This document shows positions 6,574 to 12,778 of a DNA stretch of 12,778 nucleotides, piece by piece. The translations under genes and the position numbers were made by a program. Each line of letters starts with the position of its first letter. The first letter of the stretch is position 1. The stretch is from assembly GCA_945878385.1 (NCBI GenBank), contig CAMCTE010000051.1, forward strand, positions 1 through 12,778. Reading direction: 5' to 3'. A model generated the notes under the pieces. That model was not told the origin of the DNA. It worked only from the letters and a program-made list of their open reading frames with translations, and ran no database searches. The stretch comes from Azohydromonas lata NBRC 102462 (GTDB taxonomy: Bacteria > Pseudomonadota > Gammaproteobacteria > Burkholderiales > Burkholderiaceae_C).

Positions 6574-6583
6574 ACCCTAGAAT
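6556..6583 (+). promoter_or_regulatory. candidate promoter of the M24 peptidase operon
   Basis: TTGGCG (6556-6561) and TAGAAT (6578-6583) are separated by 16 bases, a reasonable sigma-70 pair, at the end of the YkgJ-like gene. Initiation 7 bases after the -10 box falls on position 6590, the A of the M24 peptidase ATG. The message would be leaderless, which fits the absence of any Shine-Dalgarno sequence there (the upstream bases read CCCTAGAATCGGGTC). Read-through from argD-argF is also possible. Confidence 0.5.
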
Positions 6584-6589
6584 CGGGTC

Positions 6590-8407
6590 ATGGACACCCG
6601 AACCAACCCCATTCGTGCGCGCTTGGTCACCTTGCGCGAAGTCATGGCCCGCGAAGGCGTGGACGCCCTGCTCGTGCCATCGGCCGACCCGCACCTGTCC
6701 GAGTACCTGCCCGAGCGATGGCAGGGGCGGCAGCACTTCAGTGGCTTCAGCGGCTCCATGGGCACCCTGGTGGTGATGATGGACAAGGCCGCCGTATTTG
6801 CCGACAGCCGCTACTGGGTGCAGGCCGAGGCCGAATTGCAAGGCACCGGGGTGGACCTGGTGAAGATTCCCACCGGCACGGCCACCCACCATGTGAATTG
6901 GCTGACCGAACAAGTGCGGCGCGGCGGCACGGTGGCCGTGGACGCGCAGGTGCTGGGCTTGGCGGCCGCGCAGATGCTGCGTTCGGCCTTGGATGGCGCG
7001 GGTATCGTGCTGCGCACCGACCTGGACCTGCTGCAAGGCGCCTGGCCCGAGCGCCCTGCCCTGCCGGCCGAGGCCGTCTATGCCCACCGGGCCCCGCATG
7101 CGCCCCTGCCGCGCAGCGCCAAGGTGGAACAGGTGCGCCAGGCCATGGCCCGACACGGCGCCACGCACCACTTCGTGAGCACGGTGGACGACATTGCCTG
7201 GCTGACGAATCTGCGCGGCTCGGACGTGAACTACAACCCGGTGTTCCTGGCCCACCTGCTGATTGCACCGGAACAAGTGACGCTGTTTGTGGGAGAAGGC
7301 AAGGTGCCGGCGTCACTGGCCGAAGAACTCCAGGCCCAAGGCTTCGTGCTTTCGCCCTACGCACAGGCACCTGCGGCCCTGGCCGCTCTCGATTCTCTGG
7401 GCTCGAACGCCGTGCTGCTGCTGGACCCTCGGCGCGTGACGCTGGGCCTGCGACAGGCGGTGGGCGCGGGCGTGAAGGTGGTGGAGGCGATCAACCCCAG
7501 CACCCTGCTCAAGAGCCGCAAGACCGCTGAAGAGGCGGGCTTCATCCGCGAGGCCATGGCGCGCGACGGGGCGGCCATGTGCGCCTTCTATGCCTGGTTC
7601 GAACAGGCCCTGGGCCGTGAGCGCATCACCGAGGTGACGGTGGACGAACGCCTGAGCGCCGAGCGGGCCAAACAACCCGGCTTTGTGGGCTTGTCCTTCC
7701 CGGTGATCGCCGGCTTCGCGGCCAATGGCGCCATGCCGCACTACCGCGCGACGCCCGATTCACACGCGGTGATTGAAGGCCACAGCCTGCTGCTGATCGA
7801 CTCTGGCGGTCAGTACCTGGGCGGCACCACCGACATCACCCGCGTGTGGCCGGTGGGGGATGTGAACGCAGCCATGAAGCGCGACTACACCCTGGTGCTC
7901 AAGGGCACGATGGCGCTGTCTCGGGCACGCTTCCCGCGCGGCACGCTCAGCCCCATGCTGGACGCGCTGGCCCGCGCTCCGCTGTGGGAGCAAGGCATCG
8001 AATTCGGTCACGGAACGGGCCACGGGGTGGGCTATTTCCTCAATGTGCACGAAGGGCCACAGAGCATCAGCAAGGCGATTCCCGAGCCCCACATGGCCAT
8101 GGAGCCGGGGATGATCACCTCCATCGAACCGGGCGTGTACCGCCCGGGCCAATGGGGTGTGCGCATCGAAAATCTGGTGATGAACGTGGCCGCCACAACC
8201 GACGAGAACGGAGTCTTCGGCGAGTTCCTGGAGTTTGAAACGCTGACCCTGTGCCCCATCGATACCCGCTGCATTGACCGCACGCTGATGCGTGAAGATG
8301 AAATCCGGTGGCTCAATGCCTACCATGCCACGGTGCAGGAACGCCTGCTGCCCCTGGTGGAGGGCGATGCCCGGGCTTGGCTTCAAGAGCGGACGAAGGC
8401 GATTTGA
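6590..8407 (+). CDS. Aminopeptidase P family protein (M24, Xaa-Pro aminopeptidase)
   Basis: A 605-residue M24B metallopeptidase of the long, three-domain type resembling eukaryotic cytosolic XPNPEP1, not the ~440-residue E. coli PepP. Such enzymes remove an N-terminal residue in front of proline using a dinuclear metal centre, usually manganese. Two creatinase-like domains come first (about 1-310; SGFSGSMGTLVV and FADSRYWVQAEAEL mark the first, VSTVDDIAWLTNLRGSDV the second). The catalytic domain follows with all five ligands: Asp404 (LIDSGG), Asp415 (TTDITR), His478 (GHGTGHGVG), Glu513 (SIEPGVY) and Glu527 (RIENLV). Supporting histidines are His384 (GAMPHY) and His474. No signal peptide is seen, so it is cytoplasmic. 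It appears to be the first gene of a tight run: its stop overlaps a TTG start of the next gene. Its link to cyanophycin breakdown is contextual only, since that polymer contains no proline. Confidence 0.93.
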   Translation: MDTRTNPIRARLVTLREVMAREGVDALLVPSADPHLSEYLPERWQGRQHFSGFSGSMGTLVVMMDKAAVFADSRYWVQAEAELQGTGVDLVKIPTGTATHHVNWLTEQVRRGGTVAVDAQVLGLAAAQMLRSALDGAGIVLRTDLDLLQGAWPERPALPAEAVYAHRAPHAPLPRSAKVEQVRQAMARHGATHHFVSTVDDIAWLTNLRGSDVNYNPVFLAHLLIAPEQVTLFVGEGKVPASLAEELQAQGFVLSPYAQAPAALAALDSLGSNAVLLLDPRRVTLGLRQAVGAGVKVVEAINPSTLLKSRKTAEEAGFIREAMARDGAAMCAFYAWFEQALGRERITEVTVDERLSAERAKQPGFVGLSFPVIAGFAANGAMPHYRATPDSHAVIEGHSLLLIDSGGQYLGGTTDITRVWPVGDVNAAMKRDYTLVLKGTMALSRARFPRGTLSPMLDALARAPLWEQGIEFGHGTGHGVGYFLNVHEGPQSISKAIPEPHMAMEPGMITSIEPGVYRPGQWGVRIENLVMNVAATTDENGVFGEFLEFETLTLCPIDTRCIDRTLMREDEIRWLNAYHATVQERLLPLVEGDARAWLQERTKAI

Positions 8408-8748
8408 AGGCCGCCGCAGGCCACAGGCCGCCCCTGCCGACCGAACTGGAACAGGCGCTGTTGGCCTATGAGCATGACCGCATGAGCGGCGGCGCGCTGT
8501 GCGCGGCCTTTCGGTCGGCTGCGCAGCAGTGGCCGGGCTTGCCACCGCGGTTTGGCCCGGTGCTGGAAACCCTGCTGCAGCCACTGGAATCCAGTGCCCT
8601 GTTCAGCGAAGAGAGCTGTGCCTTCAGCCGGCACGACCTGGCGGCTTCCCTGCGCCAGTGGCTGGCCGCAGCGGTGCTCAAGGCGCCTGCGGCTGGCGTC
8701 AACATGAACGCAGCGGGGCCCAGGCCCCTTGAGGACACCCAAGGATGA
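8404..8748 (+). CDS. hypothetical protein in the cyanophycinase operon
   Basis: I do not recognise this 114-residue protein. I choose the TTG at 8404 because it overlaps the M24 stop by four bases (TTGA) and has GAAGG 4 bases upstream; the first in-frame ATG at 8482 lacks a site and would cut 26 residues. The frame is open further upstream, but that part lies inside the M24 gene. The product looks soluble and mostly helical: ELEQALLAYEHDR, GGALCAAFRSAAQQWPGLP, RFGPVLETLLQPLESSALF, then SRHDLAASLRQWLAAAVLKA and a flexible Gly/Pro-rich end. Two cysteines lie in ALCAAF and ESCAFS. There is no signal peptide, membrane segment or known motif. Its stop overlaps the cyanophycinase ATG (ATGA), so expression is coupled to both neighbours. 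Coding is supported by the overlaps at both ends, not by homology. Confidence 0.7.
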   Translation: MKAAAGHRPPLPTELEQALLAYEHDRMSGGALCAAFRSAAQQWPGLPPRFGPVLETLLQPLESSALFSEESCAFSRHDLAASLRQWLAAAVLKAPAAGVNMNAAGPRPLEDTQG

Positions 8749-10085
8749 CCGACGCCTACACCCGCCGCCAGAGCATGGCGGCCTTGGTGGGCCTGGCAGG
8801 CGCGATGACAAGCAACACCACACAGGCCACTTCCCATACGGCCCCTATACCGGGCAACGCTGGCGCCTCCACCGCCACGGCAGCGGCCATGAAGCCTGCA
8901 GCTGCAGCGGCGCGCCCTGGCCCGGTGGTGCCCCTGGGCGGCAGCGTGCGCTTTGACAACCCGGTGGTGTGGAAGCGCCTGGTGGAACTGGCCGGTGGGC
9001 CGGGTTCGCGCTTTGCGGTGATGAGCATGGCCGCCGGCCGGCCCGAACGCGCAGCCAATTTGGCGCAGCAGGCGCTGCAGCGCGCCGGCGCGCGCACCGA
9101 ATGGGTGGCGGTGGCGCCGGCCCTGAAGGACCAGGACCTGGCCGCAGCGGTGCGCGACCCTCAATGGCTGCAGATGGTGATGCGCTCGCAGGCGGTGTTC
9201 TTCACCGGCGGCGCGCAAGCACGCATCGTGGACACGCTGCGGCCCGCCGGGCAGGACAGCCCCCTGCTGCAGGCGGTCTTGGCCCTGCAGGCACGCGGCG
9301 GCCTGGTGGCCGGCACTTCCGCCGGCGCGGCCGTCATGAGCCAGACCATGTTCCGTGATGCGCCCTTCGTCACCTCGGTGCTCAAGGGCATCCTGCGGCG
9401 TGGCGTGGAATTCGACAAGGGCCTGGGCTTCGCGCCCGATGGTCTGTTCATCGACCAGCACTTCCTCAAGCGCGGCCGCGTGGGGCGGATGATTCCGCTG
9501 ATGCTGGCCACCGGCGACCGCCTGGGTTTGGGCGTAGATGAAGACTCGGCCGCACTGATCCAAGAGGGCGAAGTGGAGGTGCTGGCGGGGCGCGGGGCTC
9601 TGCTGGTGGAGTTGCATGCCGCCCAGCAGAAACTGGAGAACGGTGCACTGAGCCTGCAGGGCGCACGCATTTCCCTGCTGGAGCCGGGTGACCGTTTCAA
9701 CCTGGAAACCGGGCGCCTGCAGCCCTCCGAGGCGAAGCTGGCCGCACCGGTGACCTTTCGTGCGCCCAACTTCGACCCGACCTTCGAATTCGACCGCTAC
9801 TTCATGGACATCCTGGGCGACTACGCCATCGTGGATGCGATGGTTCAGTTGGTGGACGGCCCCAAACCCCAGGTGCGGGGCTTGGCCTACAGCGCCTTGG
9901 CCCGGCCCGGCGACGCGCGCCGAGACCTGGGCTTCGAGTTCGTGCTCACCCGGGACGAACACACGCGGGCCTGGGCGCCCCTGGGCACGGGCGGTGACCC
10001 CTACACCATCGAGCGCGTACGGCTGGACATCCGCCCGGTGCGGGTGCCGCAGCCCTTCGTGCGCGATTGGACGGAGCCGGCCTGA
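8745..10085 (+). CDS. cphB: Cyanophycinase, exported type (peptidase S51)
   Basis: Cyanophycinase cuts the poly-Asp backbone of cyanophycin to release beta-Asp-Arg dipeptides. The catalytic domain (about residues 58-315) matches Synechocystis CphB residue by residue: FFTGGAQ (Gln158, CphB Gln101), nucleophile in AGTSAGAAV (Ser192, CphB Ser132), IDQHFLKRGRVGR (Asp237-Gln238-His239 and Arg243, Arg245, Arg248, equal to CphB 172-174, 178, 180, 183) and VDEDSA (Glu266, CphB Glu201). The length is 446 against 271 for CphB. The extra comes from a twin-arginine-like N-terminus (TRRQS, then a short hydrophobic run to residue 21) with an Ala-rich linker, and about 130 C-terminal residues of unknown role. 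This resembles the secreted CphE enzymes of heterotrophs. GAGGA sits 9 bases before the ATG, which overlaps the preceding stop by four bases. The next gene starts on this gene's final stop base. Confidence 0.9.
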   Translation: MTDAYTRRQSMAALVGLAGAMTSNTTQATSHTAPIPGNAGASTATAAAMKPAAAAARPGPVVPLGGSVRFDNPVVWKRLVELAGGPGSRFAVMSMAAGRPERAANLAQQALQRAGARTEWVAVAPALKDQDLAAAVRDPQWLQMVMRSQAVFFTGGAQARIVDTLRPAGQDSPLLQAVLALQARGGLVAGTSAGAAVMSQTMFRDAPFVTSVLKGILRRGVEFDKGLGFAPDGLFIDQHFLKRGRVGRMIPLMLATGDRLGLGVDEDSAALIQEGEVEVLAGRGALLVELHAAQQKLENGALSLQGARISLLEPGDRFNLETGRLQPSEAKLAAPVTFRAPNFDPTFEFDRYFMDILGDYAIVDAMVQLVDGPKPQVRGLAYSALARPGDARRDLGFEFVLTRDEHTRAWAPLGTGGDPYTIERVRLDIRPVRVPQPFVRDWTEPA

Positions 10086-11212
10086 TGATCGAACAGCGCC
10101 ACGACTTGCCCAGCGCCGCGCCGGGCCTTCAGGCTCATTGGTTGAGCCTGCACTATGGCGCTTCGGTGTCCGGCCAGCCCAAGGCCATGGTCCAGTGCGC
10201 CCTGCACGCCGATGAAATTCCGGGCCTGCTGGTGGGCGTGCACTTGCGGGCTCATCTGTTGCGCCTGGAACGCGACGGATGCATCAGGGGCGAGATTGTG
10301 TTGGTGCCGGCTGCCAATGTGTTGGGCGGTGCGCAGGCGCTGTTGGGCTCGCAGATCGGTCGCTTCGATCTGGGCACGGGCATCAACTACAACCGCGGCT
10401 ACCGGCACCTAACGCCTGAGCTCCTGAAGGTGCTGCCCGGCCGATTGGGCGGTGATGCAACGAAGAACAGGGCGGTCATTCGCCAGGCCTGCCGGGAACT
10501 GCTGGAGGCCTGGGTACCCACCTCGGCGGCCGACACACTCAAACGCGCACTGCAGTGCTTGGCGGTGGACGCCGACACGGTGCTGGACCTGCACTGCGAC
10601 GGCCAGGCCCTGATGCACCTGTATGCGCCGACGCCTTGGGCCGATGCCGGCGTGCAGTTGGGCCGTTGCCTGGATGCGCGGGTGGTGCTGCTGGCCACCG
10701 AGTCGGGTGACGAGCCCTTCGATGAATCGGTGTCGCGCCACTGGTGGGAACTGTCACACGCCTTGGGCGCTGAACACCCTATCGACCTGGGCTGCTTTTC
10801 CACCACGGTGGAGTTGCGCGGCGAGGCCGATGTGAGCCATGAACTGGCCGAGCGCGATGCCTTGGGCCTGTTGGCCTTCCTGCAGGCGCGCGGGCATCTG
10901 GCGCCGGGCAGCGTGGAACGAGTGGAGCCCACCGTGGCCTGCGATGCCCTGCCCCTGGAGGGCGTTGACCCCCTGACGGCACCCTGCGGTGGCGTGGTGG
11001 TGTTTGGCTGCGCACTGGGGCAATCGGTGCAGGCAGGGCAACGCGTGGCCGAGATCATCGACCCATTGACCGGCGTATCCACCCCGGTGAATTCACGGGT
11101 GGACGGGGTGTTCTTCGCCCACAGCAAAACCCGCTGGGCATTGCGGGGTGAACGCATCGGCAAGGTGGCCGGTGCGAAGGCGTTTCGCACCGGGAAGTTA
11201 TTGAGCCTGTAG
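10085..11212 (+). CDS. M14 family zinc hydrolase (succinylglutamate desuccinylase/aspartoacylase-like)
   Basis: This 375-residue protein belongs to the AstE/AspA branch of M14 zinc carboxypeptidases, which remove acyl groups from N-acylated amino acids. Zinc ligands are in ALHADEIPG (His41, Glu44) and LDLHCDG (His170). NYNRGYRH (101-108) corresponds to the substrate-carboxylate-binding Asn-Arg region, and Glu243 in TTVELRGEAD is the likely general base. Residues about 285-375 form a beta-rich C-terminal domain (CGGVVVFGCALGQSVQAGQ) typical of the family. No signal peptide is seen. The ATG at 10085 is preferred over one six codons upstream because it overlaps the cyanophycinase stop by one base and has GGAG 8 bases before it. 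No ast pathway genes are nearby, so succinylglutamate is not the obvious substrate; beta-Asp-Arg is a candidate (see findings). The stop abuts the convergent ettA stop. Confidence 0.9.
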   Translation: MIEQRHDLPSAAPGLQAHWLSLHYGASVSGQPKAMVQCALHADEIPGLLVGVHLRAHLLRLERDGCIRGEIVLVPAANVLGGAQALLGSQIGRFDLGTGINYNRGYRHLTPELLKVLPGRLGGDATKNRAVIRQACRELLEAWVPTSAADTLKRALQCLAVDADTVLDLHCDGQALMHLYAPTPWADAGVQLGRCLDARVVLLATESGDEPFDESVSRHWWELSHALGAEHPIDLGCFSTTVELRGEADVSHELAERDALGLLAFLQARGHLAPGSVERVEPTVACDALPLEGVDPLTAPCGGVVVFGCALGQSVQAGQRVAEIIDPLTGVSTPVNSRVDGVFFAHSKTRWALRGERIGKVAGAKAFRTGKLLSL

Positions 11213-12778
11213 TTACTTGATCGGCTTGAAGCGCACGCGCTTGGGCCGTGCGCCCTCTTCGCCCAGGCGCTTCTTCTTGTCGGCTTCGTACTCCTGGTAG
11301 TTGCCGTCGAAGAAGGTCCACTGCGAGTCGCCTTCGCAGGCCAGGATGTGGGTGCAGATGCGGTCCAGGAACCAGCGGTCGTGGCTGATGATCATGGCGC
11401 TGCCGGCGAATTCCAGCAGGGCCTCTTCCAGGGCGCGCAGGGTTTCCACATCCAGGTCGTTCGACGGTTCGTCGAGCATCAACACATTGCCGCCGCGCGC
11501 CAGCGTCTTGGCCAGGTGCAGGCGGCCGCGTTCACCCCCGGAGAGCTGGCCCACCATCTTCTGCTGGTCGTTGCCCTTGAAGTTGAAGCGGCCGAGGTAG
11601 GCGCGCGAGGGCATGACGAACTTGCCGATGGTCAGGTTGTCCAAGCCGCCGGAGATGTCTTCCCACACGGTTTTGCTGCTGTCCAGGCTTTGACGAGACT
11701 GATCGACGAAGGCCAGTTGCGCGGTCTTGCCGATGATGATGTCGCCACTGTCGGGCTTTTCTACACCTTGAAGCATGCGGAACAGCGTGGACTTGCCCGC
11801 GCCGTTGGGGCCGATGATGCCCACGATGGCGCCGGCGGGCACCTTGAAGCTGAGGTTGTCGATGAGCAAGCGGTCGCCGAATGACTTGCTCACGCCCTTG
11901 AACTCGATGACTTCATTGCCCAGGCGCTCGGCCACGGGAATGAAGATCTCATTCGTTTCGTTGCGCTTCTGGTATTCGTAGTCGCTCAGTTCCTCGAAGC
12001 GGGCCAGGCGCGCCTTGCTCTTGGCTTGCCGCCCCTTGGCGTTCTTGCGCACCCATTCCAATTCCTGCTTCATGGCCTTGCGGCGCGCGTCTTCACTCTT
12101 CTGCTCGGCCTCCAGGCGGGCTTCCTTCTGGTCGAGCCAATCGGAATAGTTGCCCTTCCAGGGAATGCCGTGGCCGCGGTCCAGTTCCAGAATCCATTCG
12201 GCGGCGTTGTCCAGGAAGTAGCGGTCATGGGTGATGGCCACCACGGTCCCGGGGAAGCGCTGGAGGAACTGCTCGAGCCACTCCACGCTTTCAGCGTCCA
12301 GGTGGTTGGTGGGTTCGTCCAGCAGCAGCATGTCGGGCTTGCTCAGCAGCAGGCGGCACAGGGCCACTCGGCGCTTCTCGCCGCCGGAGAGGTTTCCGAT
12401 GGTGGCTTCCCAGGCCGGCAGGCGCAGGGCGTCGGCGGCCAGTTCCAACTGAAGATCGGTGTTCTCGCTGCCGGCTGCGGCGATGATGGCCTCCAGTTCG
12501 GCCTGCTCGGTGGCCAGGGCGTCGAAATCGGCATCAGGCTCGGCGTAGGCGGCATAGACCTCATCGAGCCGCTTCTTGGCCGCCAGCACGCCACCAATGC
12601 CCTCTTCCACCGCCTCGCGCACGGACTGGTCGGGGTTGACCAGGGGTTCCTGGGGCAGGTAGCCGATCTTGATGCCGGGCATGGCCACCGCCTCGCCTTC
12701 GATCTCCTTGTCGATGCCGGCCATGATCTTGAGCAAGGTGGACTTGCCCGAACCGTTGAGGCCCAGCACACCGATCTT
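11213..12778 (-). CDS. ettA: Energy-dependent translational throttle protein EttA (5' end missing)
   Basis: EttA is an ABC-F protein that binds the ribosomal E site and gates the first elongation steps according to ATP/ADP. The visible 521 residues start at KIGVLGLNGSGKST; by comparison with E. coli EttA (555 residues) about 33 N-terminal residues lie beyond the right edge. Two ATPase domains are complete in their motifs: Walker A GLNGSGKST (6-14), signature LSGGEKRR (130-137) and Walker B LLLDEPTNHLD (151-161); then GPNGAGKST (about 323-331), LSGGERGR (412-419) and MLDEPSNDLDVET (434-446), the last being typical of EttA. Between them lie the helical arm (about 62-105) and the basic linker (about 210-280: LEWVRKNAKGRQAKSKARLARFEEL). 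There are no membrane segments, as expected for ABC-F. It is convergent with the M14 gene, with its TAA directly abutting that gene's TAG. Confidence 0.97.
   Translation of the reverse strand, partial: KIGVLGLNGSGKSTLLKIMAGIDKEIEGEAVAMPGIKIGYLPQEPLVNPDQSVREAVEEGIGGVLAAKKRLDEVYAAYAEPDADFDALATEQAELEAIIAAAGSENTDLQLELAADALRLPAWEATIGNLSGGEKRRVALCRLLLSKPDMLLLDEPTNHLDAESVEWLEQFLQRFPGTVVAITHDRYFLDNAAEWILELDRGHGIPWKGNYSDWLDQKEARLEAEQKSEDARRKAMKQELEWVRKNAKGRQAKSKARLARFEELSDYEYQKRNETNEIFIPVAERLGNEVIEFKGVSKSFGDRLLIDNLSFKVPAGAIVGIIGPNGAGKSTLFRMLQGVEKPDSGDIIIGKTAQLAFVDQSRQSLDSSKTVWEDISGGLDNLTIGKFVMPSRAYLGRFNFKGNDQQKMVGQLSGGERGRLHLAKTLARGGNVLMLDEPSNDLDVETLRALEEALLEFAGSAMIISHDRWFLDRICTHILACEGDSQWTFFDGNYQEYEADKKKRLGEEGARPKRVRFKPIK

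Noticed and set aside
8715..8728. GC hairpin GGGGC-CCAG-GCCCC considered as a terminator before the cyanophycinase
   Set aside because: Only two T residues follow and the hairpin lies inside the preceding gene, right before the ribosome site of the next. It could slightly affect translation but is not a terminator.
8466..9962. 498-codon minus-strand open frame opposite the cyanophycinase
   Set aside because: The opposite strand encodes a cyanophycinase with all catalytic residues; this frame is Gln/His/Arg/Ala-rich and unlike any protein I know.
11231..11253. GCGCAC...GTGCGC inverted repeat near the ettA 3' end considered as a shared terminator
   Set aside because: It has an 11-base loop, no T-run on either strand and lies inside the ettA coding sequence; six GC pairs are expected by chance here.
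1..12778. Signs of a mobile element, CRISPR array, phage or horizontally acquired island
   Set aside because: Base composition looks even throughout, genes are intact housekeeping or metabolic types, and no transposase, integrase, tRNA target or direct-repeat array is visible.

Overview
The window looks like chromosomal DNA of a GC-rich betaproteobacterium, most likely order Burkholderiales (Comamonadaceae-like). This rests on high GC, the divergent murJ/rpsT pair, a DUF3579 gene between rpsT and argD-argF, and the protein sequences themselves. The assignment comes from gene order and familiarity with the proteins, not from a database search. Every gene is intact except the two cut by the window edges. 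I see no RNA genes, insertion sequences, CRISPR arrays or prophage.

Layout. (1) Positions 1-3082, minus strand: murJ (lipid II flippase), a SirB1-type transglutaminase-like/TPR protein, and the N-terminal half of an AI-2E-family (PerM-like) membrane protein that runs off the left edge. (2) 3083-3284: a compact back-to-back promoter region serving murJ (minus) and rpsT (plus). (3) 3285-3637: rpsT (ribosomal protein S20) followed by a clear intrinsic terminator. (4) 3637-3921, minus strand: a small DUF3579 protein. (5) 4028-11212, plus strand: seven closely packed genes. These are argD, argF, a YkgJ-like Cys-cluster protein, an M24 aminopeptidase P, an unrecognised 114-residue protein, an exported-type cyanophycinase, and an M14 (AstE/AspA-like) zinc hydrolase. 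Four of the six junctions overlap by 1-4 bases. (6) 11213-12778, minus strand: ettA (ABC-F translation factor), convergent with the M14 gene with no bases between the stops; its start lies beyond the right edge.

How the genes may work together. argD and argF make ornithine and citrulline on the way to arginine. Downstream on the same strand is a module that looks built to break down cyanophycin, the Asp-Arg storage polymer. The cyanophycinase keeps the serine, histidine, glutamate and three substrate-binding arginines of the characterised enzyme, and adds a probable export signal and a long C-terminal extension. Its product, beta-Asp-Arg, is chemically an arginine whose alpha-amino group carries an aminosuccinyl group. 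The next gene encodes a relative of succinylglutamate desuccinylase, so I propose it as a candidate beta-Asp-Arg hydrolase. This is the most interesting hypothesis in the window and it is inference. A second theme is several genes (murJ, the M24 peptidase, possibly the SirB1-like gene) whose best -10 box sits so close to the start codon that their mRNAs would be leaderless or nearly so.
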